This document shows positions 55,953 to 64,000 of a stretch of DNA of 64,000 bases, in pieces. Under the pieces are notes generated by a model. That model had not been told where the DNA came from. It searched no databases and was given only the letters and a program-made list of their open reading frames with translations. The stretch lies in contig NC_064617.1 in assembly GCF_023898315.1 (NCBI RefSeq), positions 621,231,000 through 621,294,999 on the forward strand, given 5' to 3'. This DNA comes from Schistocerca nitens (taxonomy: Eukaryota > Arthropoda > Insecta > Orthoptera > Acrididae). Within the stretch, counting starts at the first letter, position 1; each line of letters opens with the position of its first letter. Both the position numbers and the translations under genes were made by a program.

Positions 55953-56803
55953 TTATCTCAACTTACCTGTCACTGACAACAGTTCAGATACATTGCGAGG
56001 AGCAGGCAGATCACGTATTGCTAGCAAATGAGATTGGAGGGGATGCACAACCTGACTGTTTATCACATGACCTAAGTATTGTCTGAAAACAGTCTCACGT
56101 TTCGAGACGACACTTGAGTCCAGCATCAGACAACACTCGAAAAAGAGTACACGTATTGGCAACGTGTTCCTCTGGCGTACGTTCTGAGACGACAATGTGG
56201 TCAGGGTAGTTCGAACATAACGGCACTTAAGCAGTCAGCCGTTCTAAGCACAATTACACAATGGAGGGTGCGGAGGCACTGTCGCAGGGCAAACGTAAAT
56301 ACCTGAACTGGCCTAAGTGTGTAATAATAGCAAAAACTTTCTGCGATTTTTCTTCTAGCGGTATCTGCAAATAAACAGTACGCAGCTCTATCTTAGAAAA
56401 GAAGCGGCCTGCCCTTGGCCTATTCATAAGTTGTTCAGGGCGAGGCAATGGATAAATGTCAGTTTTTATTTGTGGATTCACTGTAGTTTTGATGTCAATA
56501 CAAACGCGAATGCGCCGAGAAGACTCAGGCAACAAAACGAGAGGACTTGCCCATTGCCTAGCATGAATGGGAGCCATAATACCGCAATTCTTTCAATTCA
56601 CTGCCTACTTTCTCTCTTAAAGGCATTGGAAAAAGCCGGGCCTGGAAAAACTTAGGCTGTGCATTGTCTTTCAATATAACATGCCTTTCCCACTCCTTCT
56701 GGAAACAGTTCATGAAACTCTTCAAGCAAGCTAGAGCTACGTTGCCTTTCGCTTCAAAACCAGACACTGATAGTACATTGTCATGGATGCTATGTCCAAA
56801 CAA
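55953..56803 (-). pseudogene. Reverse transcriptase, second gypsy lineage
   Basis: Minus strand. FQARLFPMPLREKVGSELKE near 56600-56660, MAPIHARQWASPLVLLPESS near 56520-56577, IRVCIDIKTTVNPQIKTDIY and PLPRPEQLMNRP near 56430-56510, FFSKIELRTVYLQIPLEEKS near 56340-56400 (Asp of this block is Glu), FRYLRLPCDSASAP near 56265-56305. The catalytic YxDD near 56200-56220 reads YPDH, so the second Asp is lost. After it come IVVSERTPEEH and YLGHVINSQVVHPLQ near 56050-56095. At least two frame changes. Inactive. Confidence 0.85.
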
Positions 56804-56965
56804 ATCAGAGGCATCTAAACCAAATATGTCTCAGTGTCTCTTGATTTCAACACAGTAAAGTTCACTGTCCTAGTGTGAGGTTTGTAAGTGGCAGGCAGAC
56901 CACACTGTCCAAGCACTGTTGTAAGCAGTGAGGTGCTTGGTACATTGAGAAACGCGTGGTGAGAC

Positions 56966-57166
56966 TTACAATTCGTACGTGCAACGATTAAGCAAAGTTA
57001 CTGAGGCACCTGTGTCTAACTGAAAGTTCACACGACGGGTGGCAATTCGTAATGAGACAAATGGTTTGTTAGAACGTCGTTGCACAGCACTAGACAGAGA
57101 AAGAGGCACAACCTTAATCTTACTTTTGTCAGAAACTGTTGTAGGTTTTGAAAACACAGCATTCAC
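56966..57166 (-). pseudogene. Aspartic protease, second gypsy lineage
   Basis: Minus strand LRIATRRVNFQLDTGASVTL near 57000-57060 has the D-T-G of a retroviral-type protease, followed by LLNRCTYEL. The second half lies to the left in another frame. Confidence 0.75.
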
Positions 57167-57167
57167 T

Positions 57168-57850
57168 TCATGTGTACGAGCCTGTTTTTCTGGGAGCGGG
57201 AAAAATTGTCATTTGGGTGCCATTGTAAACAATCTGCTTGGACATGGTCTTTTTTTTTTTTTTCACGCGTGTAACACGTTGGGTTACGTGATGGGCAGTC
57301 TTGTCTCTTACGGCGAGCAAAATATCTAGGGCAGGCCAGTTTACCTGTCTACGTGGCTGTCTGCGCGGCTTTGTACGCACTCGTTGTTTTGGCTCCTTGG
57401 GGCGGTCGCGAACAAGGGGCGACTCGACCTGACAAATCGGGGCCGGGTCAAACTTGCCGGCCGCTATGGCAACCGAAAAATATTGCTCTAAGATTTGCAA
57501 TTCATGGGGAAGCGATGGATTTCAGTACTTTAAGATCTGTTCCCGTATTCTACTATCTGGGACACTGAATGTTATCGCGTCACGTGTCATTGAATCACTG
57601 TAAAATTTGCCATAACTGCTCTTAAATTCCTTGTCATAGCCGCTAATTCTGTGTACCACTGGCAGTAAGTCTGTACCGGCTTTTTCTGCAAACGAAAGAA
57701 CTGATATTTAGCGGCATCTGCTTGGACTTGCTGGAGATGGTATTAATGCAGCGATTATTTGGTCACAGACGAGTTTGTCGGGAGACGCGGTTGGGAATAG
57801 TCTCTGTATTAACCTGAACACTGGGCACCCCGCAATGGAAAGAAAGTATT
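57168..57850 (-). pseudogene. gag: gag C-terminal part, second gypsy lineage
   Basis: The frame 57168-57500 is open (QILEQYFSVAIAAGKFDPAP near 57430-57495, then a basic stretch RPKEPKQRVRTKPRRQPRRQ near 57345-57405). Upstream, a second frame keeps GKFYSDSMTRDAITFSVPDS near 57560-57615. No intact CCHC knuckle. Gag binds RNA and forms the particle. Confidence 0.6.
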
Positions 57851-57949
57851 GTAACTTTACAGTACACTGAACACGATGAACTCGACAATGTGGTTGGAAA
57901 TGAGTCCGGTATTTAATCCGTTCCCCCTCTGTTTCCTTAAATTTCCGGA

Positions 57950-58740
57950 ACGTCGGTACACATCTGCTCTACGCTTACATTGTTCATTTGGAAGGAGTGG
58001 AGACTGCTCTCTCAGTAAGGCGTCAAGCGAATATTTATCTGCTTTTGGGAATAGGTACATCCTTCGTTTATTTTTAGTGTATATGGAAATTATGTTATTC
58101 ACTATCTCTACGACAACCCTGTGTTGACAAATACATGCATTCGTTGCTAAGAGGGCAAATGTGTTTCCACAACCCTTTACTATTCGCGTGGGCTCATGAA
58201 CTAAATGCTCCAAATAATTTTCAGAGAATGCTTTTAGCATTGTTCCAGATGATGTTTAATGCTTACCTCCGGATTTAAACATTTATTTTCCCAAATATAT
58301 CGAGGGCAATTGGAAGTGACCACTAACTGTAATTGCGTGAGTCGGGTATGTATTTGAAACTAGACTCAAGTTTGTTTGAACCTTTCAGAAACTATGTCAT
58401 CTGAATTGGGAGGTCCGTAAGAGGATCTTATTATTGCTTTATTTCAGTTTCTAAGAATGATCTCTAACTGTACAGAAACTATCTACGTCAATTTCGCTAC
58501 AAGGTAAAGTATTTGCAACAGCAATAAATACACCACTGACAAATGTATTTAGCCTATCATTTCTGAATACCTTTTGATTCTTCCCAAAAATGATCTTATC
58601 TCCGGCATTAGCCAGTTTTCAAAACCTATAATGATTTGAAAATCACTGCCTTCTTTTAGAGCTCGGAGCTCTGGTACTTTCCCAACACAGCTACGACAAT
58701 TTACAAATGTTATCCCTTTAACACCCTCTAGCTAGAGTTG
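57950..58740 (-). pseudogene. CR1/Jockey-type LINE endonuclease remnant
   Basis: Minus strand. Start: NCRSCVGKVPELRALKEGSD and FQIIIGFENWLMPEIRSF near 58600-58715 (endonuclease N-terminal motif, with T replaced by N in the E-x-W block). Then a frame-shifted VFIAVANTLPCSEIDVDSFC near 58470-58540, YGPPNSDD near 58405-58430, and one open frame 57857-58240 with MLKAFSENYLEHLVHEPTRI and GCGNTFALLATN. The order equals that of apurinic-type endonucleases. It may be the 5' part of the family seen at 16-17 and 36-37 kb. Confidence 0.75.
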
Positions 58741-60981
58741 TGTACATCAACTTCCACTGCGTCTTAGCAGCAACAAAAGTATTTTTTCCAAATGGGAACC
58801 TGAGGTACACGTTTGTAAATGTTCAACATTTTCATCATACACAAGGGTTGCAAACTATGGATAATCACTATGAAAATATCCAAAAGTCATAGTAACAGTG
58901 CACAGCAGCTTGTAACCACCAGAATACACAGATGTGCTTGGTTCGCTATATTCCCCTCTATGATTGAATATTGTAATTGTTACTTTGCATGCTAATAATA
59001 GCATGATCATTTTACTAATTATTACAACACAGTAATTTTAATTAGATATTTTAGCTCATAAAATGAAGCCTAGTTGTAATGTGCTTTTGATAAAATTAAA
59101 CTTTTTAACACTACATTGACTGAACGTCTGAACTATGGAATGGATACAAAACTCGAATTATCGTGTTGCGTGTTGTAACTCAAGTGGCGTGCTTACTCTG
59201 TGTTACTGTAAGTCAAATTTACACGAACTGATTGGGCAAAACAACTCCCAATACCAGGAAAGAAATCCTGTCATTGCAAAATACATTCAGTCCCTTAGGC
59301 ACTGAATCATCTGAGCCTGTTCAAAATTGATAACTTTGGTCCCTGTGAACATAACAATAAATTAAATTGTCCACCTCTGGAGCAACAACGGAGTAACACG
59401 ATATATTCCGGTCCCTCATGAAAAACAAAAATATGGTAGCTACAAGCTCAGCGATGTGCAATGCTGGCTGTAATGCTTTGAAATGCACATGAAATTGTTT
59501 TGGCTGATAAATGAAAACATTTGAGAAAAGTTCAACTTCTTTGAAAAACATATGACCGTCCACCGGGAGGCGGTACTCATTATGGTGTATTACTAATGGT
59601 GAGAGTTTTTTTAGCAAAATTATATTACAAGTTAGGTTTGTCTTTTCAAAAACATCTGACAATTGAAGTTACATTACTCACAATTGATTTCACAATCAAT
59701 GAGATCTAAGCAGCAAGTATTATCTAACCTCACTAATCCCACTTAAATGCAGATAATCAAATTATACATAGCTCTATTAACAAATGTTAAAAACATTACA
59801 AAAGGGAAATATCTAAGTAACCTTCTTTTTAGAAAATAGTTTATGTACATTCTGGGGTTTCTCATCAATTATAAATTATCAGCCAACTCATTTATACTAA
59901 TGCCCTGGCAAAAACAAAAATCGTAATTATTTAACATCTTTACCTTAATTGCAGGGAGATTTTTGCTTCCACGTTCAACAATACTGACATACCTACATTA
60001 ATCTAACAGTTGGTGGCTTTATACAGCACATCACAAAAATTGCCTACTCCATCGTCTTTCGCTCACAGCCAGCTACCAACAATAGAGCGACCAGCGCTCT
60101 CTTACTCCAACACTACTATCTAAGACCAGAAGCAGTAACAGAGACATAAATCGTTTATCATATTTGGGTGCCACCTACAAATGTGCACCAGAAGATTCCT
60201 TTCATAGCCCTCCAGTGGGGTTTAACAAATTTGACACATATTTGAAAGTACCTTGTACAACAAATGTGTGGTAAATTTATCTGTCTGTATAATATTATTA
60301 AACATGAAAGAATTTATAGTGCTCAGGTGCACTAGCATAGATCATAATCAGATTATATCGTGAGTAAGTTATCTCAGAGACAAGATTCATGACAAATAAA
60401 TCATATAGAGAAAAATCAGTATACAATCGTAATCATGAAAGTAATGATATAGGATTGGGAAAGGGAAAGGAACAGGAATGGCTGAAGCCTATGAGCATAT
60501 TGAAGTAACTGCATCATGAAGTCAGTCTCTTATGGTTTTTGCGGGTTCAGCAACTTAGTAGTGCCAATGTGGATTGCGTAGTGTACCAAGACATCTTAAC
60601 TTCGTATTATTTTCTTCAGTGATGTGCACATATACAAGAGGTACTCAGCAACAAATTTCTAACAACCATGATTGGCCATTATCATGATTCATGATGTCAG
60701 TATGTGATGACCAGCATCATCACTGCCCTTCATAGTGGAGATTCTTCTGAGATCCAAAGACATACATAGACACTTATGTTGAAGTATGAATATCAGTAGC
60801 TCATTGCTCCAATACCATGAACAGAGGTAGGAGACTGGATAATGGAAGGTACAAAAACTTAGCAAAGGTAATGTAGTGGAACAGGACCTTTTCTACCTAT
60901 GTCAGCATCGAGTAATGTACTTGATCAGAAAAAGTTCAGTAGCCGAATGAAATTACAGACTGGATGACGCAACAGTGCTGT

Positions 60982-61720
60982 ACATCAGGTTGAATAGGCT
61001 CAAGTGAAAGTCAACTCTGAATAAAACAACATAAATAAGTGTGGCATCCGGCTGCCAATTTACACATATAATAACCAAACATTACATAGAACATCACTGG
61101 TTCATAACATTATACTGTGGCTCTTAGTTGCCTTGTATATGCAAGACTGAAATATAAGTTCTTAATAAAACCTAACAGTAAAACAAGAACTGAATTGCTC
61201 CAGGTTGCCTTGTACTTAGAATGGGCGCAAATCTTAATAACTAATACAAGTGGGGGGAAAATATCAATAAGAATCTCCAAGTGGCCTTTCTACATACATA
61301 AACGCTGCTCTTGAAAGGTATAAAAAGATTGGGGCTTGAAGTGGCCTCGTTTTACATGAAGTAATTGCTGACCTTAATAGCTAAATGTGACAGAAATCAT
61401 CTTTGTGGCTCAAGGTGGCCTAGTTTAACATAGCATAAACATCGAAGGTGAGAAAGTATACTAAAATATCATTTACCTATAATTTTATATGGCACTCAGA
61501 GGCCTATGCACAATTCATAATGAGAATACATTATTCAACATGGCTTTTAAAAGAACCACGTGCATAAATAGCAGTACTATATAAAAGTACAGCTCTGTAT
61601 TGCCTATGTGAATACATATTAGGCAAATAGAATCATAGAATCAAAGTATGATATCAAGTAAGCAAAGTCATAATATTTATAGGTTGTGTAGCACCCCCAG
61701 GCTTCATAAAACTATCTATT
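60982..61720 (+). repeat. Weak tandem periodicity near 76 bp
   Basis: A word of the type TGGCTC-AAGGTGGCCT followed by an AT-rich spacer recurs. Counting from the G of GCC, positions are 61054, 61130, 61207, 61284, 61344, 61418, 61502 and 61602, with spacings 76, 77, 77, 60, 74, 84 and 100. Units are diverged, so this is a degenerate array if real. Confidence 0.5.
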
Positions 61721-62249
61721 AAACGACCTATATCTCTATCAAAGCACATATCTACAGCAAAGGATGTGCGGATGATTGATAAGGGCAGTGCACTTCATCT
61801 GTAAAGAATATGACTACCAGTAAATCGTTATTCGTCTTGAGTCACGAACTACTATGGTGAAAGCAAAGAAAAGATGTGGTTCCAGTATATGCAAGCATAA
61901 AGACCAGAGTACTAAGTGCAATATAACTTACTGAATAGATAAATGTAACATCTCACGGTAAATCATGAGATAAATATTCAAAGATATGAATGAATTGCAG
62001 AAATAGTGGAACCAGGAAATGTGATTTTGAACGTGAAAAAAGAGGCAGCAATGCATGGTAACATAAGAAGGCATTATCATATGCAATCACATAAGGAATG
62101 GTGGAAAAGGCTTCTGTGAAAATGTCCCACAAACACCTCCAATTATTTGGCACAGAGTAAGTATAGGACACAACACACACAAAAGACATATTAGCAACAT
62201 ACAATATCATCATACAAAAATAATCAATATGTCAATGTAACCATCGTTA

Positions 62250-62345
62250 TCGGAATGCAGCTCAGGGTATGAACACACATTAAACATCAATAATTCACCA
62301 TTACTCAGAAAAATTGATGCAGCTCAGGGCATGAACACTCATATA
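62250..62345 (+). repeat. Two-unit direct repeat, 62-bp spacing
   Basis: ATGCAGCTCAGGGTATGAAC at 62255 and ATGCAGCTCAGGGCATGAAC at 62317. Confidence 0.8.
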
Positions 62346-64000
62346 CCACTACTCTTATACCTAACACAAAATGCAGAGAAAAAGTATCCTTAATCCTAAA
62401 ACTTTATAGGTAATGTGCTTAATTTATTTAGTACACCAATGGGAAAATGGTTATAATAGCCTGCCAGGACCCAGTGTGCGAAGTGTCATTGGTGTTTAGT
62501 ATTCCATATAAGTTGCCTATGTCGTGGTTTCTATGTAATGCAGTTCCTGCACACCTTCATGTGCTTCAATTTATGAGCATAATGGCTCATTTGGATGCAA
62601 TGAGACTTTAGTACATTGGTGCTGCATAATATAGAAAGGGGACGAAAAAGCAATGAACATGAGTTACAGAATACATTGATTTCTGAAATCTACATAGGTG
62701 AAAGCAAGTAAACTATTGACACCATCAAGTACAAGAGATATATGAAATCAGAGTACTACACCGGGCATAAATGAAACATGGCAATATAATAAATTACAAA
62801 GAGTGACTAACCTAATAAAAATGTAGTAGTAATTCATCAATCAATAGCATAGTTTAATTGTGAACGGTAATTGTGTCTTGCATAGGGTGTGCAATAATGT
62901 CAAAGTGGAGTAGCATTGCATCATAAAAAATGGAACATTTTATGGTAGCAGTAAAGACAAAATAACATCAGAAATAAATGAACATAAGATATATAGAGGC
63001 TATATACAAAAAGGAAAAAAAAAATTCTTGTTATAAATATGTTTGAGTTATATTTTGCCACGGTCAGACTACCAAAGGCATGTGATCCGTTGGACACGTG
63101 TCAAAGTAAATTACGTCTCTTTCAGTCATTGTTTTCATGCACATGCGTCTGAAAACAGAAAAAGTGCAAGGCTTAAACTTACAGTGAGAGAACCGATCTG
63201 CAAGATTCGCTCTACCGGGCACATCGCCATCTAATGAAATGTTGAATGATCGAGGAAACGTGACAACAAGATACCAATAGAATTTCTATAAACATGGGAA
63301 ATGTGTTAATGAAAAGGTCTGATGTGTTTTACAGTTGTGTGGACTGGTATGTAAAATCAAAATAAACATAATTTGAGGTTATCTGGTAATGCAAACAGCG
63401 ACTTCTGCAAGAAAAATGCTAAGTATCATTGTACTTTAAAAGCAGCAAAAAATTTCTACAAAGCTGGAAAGTGTTAGAAAGTATGTATATAAATAGCAGT
63501 AGTGTAATGTCTTCAGAATGCATGAAATAATTTATGTCGTCAAAATTGGTGCGTATTAGTAGTATAAATAAAGTTGCTGATTATATAGAAATTTCATAGA
63601 ATAAATGCCACAAAATTTTCTTTTGTAATTCTTGCTTCTGAAATAAGCGTGCGTATACTTTGGTTTATAATCGCTGGTGTATTCTTAGCGCTAAAACTTA
63701 CCTTATTGGTATTTCAGTGATTATCATTATTGCTAAACTACGCAAATTGAAATTCAGTACATATCGTTCAGGTGATGCCTAGCTACAAAATTCAGCGTAT
63801 CAGTGTCATAATCGCGTGTAACGTTGCAGTCCGGGAAAGCAAAATCGTATAAAAAGTAATTTATGTAATGGCAGAATCTGCAGTGTTGTATTTACATAGC
63901 GCAGTATAATTAATTCAGCTCTGTGGTTGGTTTGGCACAATATTTTTGAGGTGAATGTAGATGTGAATAGTTTTGGAAATCGATGTTTTCAAATAGATTT

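Larger units (their letters stand above)
54740..57850 (-). mobile_element. Gypsy-type element, internal region, second lineage
   Basis: Minus-strand gag, protease, RT, RNase H and integrase zinc part in that order, with a SINE in RNase H. No LTRs recognised, and integrase catalytic blocks to the left of 54750 are missing. Distinct from the 42-kb element in every domain. Confidence 0.8.
58741..64000. other. AT-rich tract with no recognised gene
   Basis: Over 5 kb with only short frames (for example 59321-59662, 61953-62213 and 63043-63234) lacking any domain. No SINE, RT word or LTR was recognised. It could be intergenic sequence or an intron of a host gene. Weak periodicities are listed separately. 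Confidence 0.5.

Noticed and set aside
57240..57262. T-rich run as a possible poly(A) tail of a retrogene
   Set aside because: It encodes the run of Lys in the gag tail on the minus strand (KKKKK) and is not at an element end.

Overview
The window looks like a large, repeat-rich orthopteran nuclear genome, most likely a Schistocerca-type grasshopper. Evidence is six copies of one tRNA-derived SINE and three of a related SINE, Tc1 and mariner DNA transposons, RTE-type and CR1/Jockey-type LINEs whose 3' ends carry (acaac)n or (tagatg)n-like tails, and gypsy-type LTR elements with eukaryotic gag-pol order. No intact host gene is recognisable. No bacterial operon, CRISPR array, rRNA or convincing functional tRNA is seen. 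Almost every long reading frame is a broken transposon gene.

Layout. 1-3.4 kb: a LINE 3' end, a decayed Tc1 transposase and a LINE fragment with an 85-bp minisatellite. 6.36-10.33 kb: an LTR retrotransposon on the minus strand (TGTAAGTAGG..CA LTR, gag with glutamine-rich coiled-coil repeats) fused to a truncated Tc1 copy by a deletion. 10.7-13.8 kb: tRNA-like foldback piece, two SINEs, a C/G-flanked hairpin and a near-complete mariner. 14-17.2 kb: minus-strand fragments of two LINE families. 18.7-28.4 kb: a nested stack of two RTE-type LINE families, with a full-length copy and a 5'-truncated copy of family A inside one copy of family B, and two structures that look like twin-priming 5' inversions.

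30.2-34 kb: SINE, a complete-ended Tc1 copy, and a decayed mariner carrying a tRNA-like foldback element. 34-37.7 kb: degraded RTE and CR1/Jockey pieces and a 146-bp-period tandem duplication. 37.9-40.8 kb: one LINE carrying two SINEs, plus a third SINE that itself carries a solo LTR. 42.1-47.6 kb: a gypsy element (gag, protease, RT, RNase H, integrase) on the minus strand. 49.7-50.1 kb: RT remnant. 52-57.9 kb: two more gypsy remnants, one with a SINE in RNase H. 57.9-58.7 kb: LINE endonuclease remnant. 58.7-64 kb: AT-rich sequence without recognisable genes but with a weak tandem periodicity near 76 bp.

How the parts relate: there is no cooperating gene system here beyond transposon biology. 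Autonomous families (RTE, CR1/Jockey, gypsy, Tc1, mariner) are all inactivated by stops or frameshifts. The SINEs, which need LINE machinery supplied in trans, have good target-site duplications and are the clearest recent insertions together with Tc1. I did not find an undescribed functional system; the points worth a second look are structural (inversions, nesting, minisatellite birth, shared frameshift).
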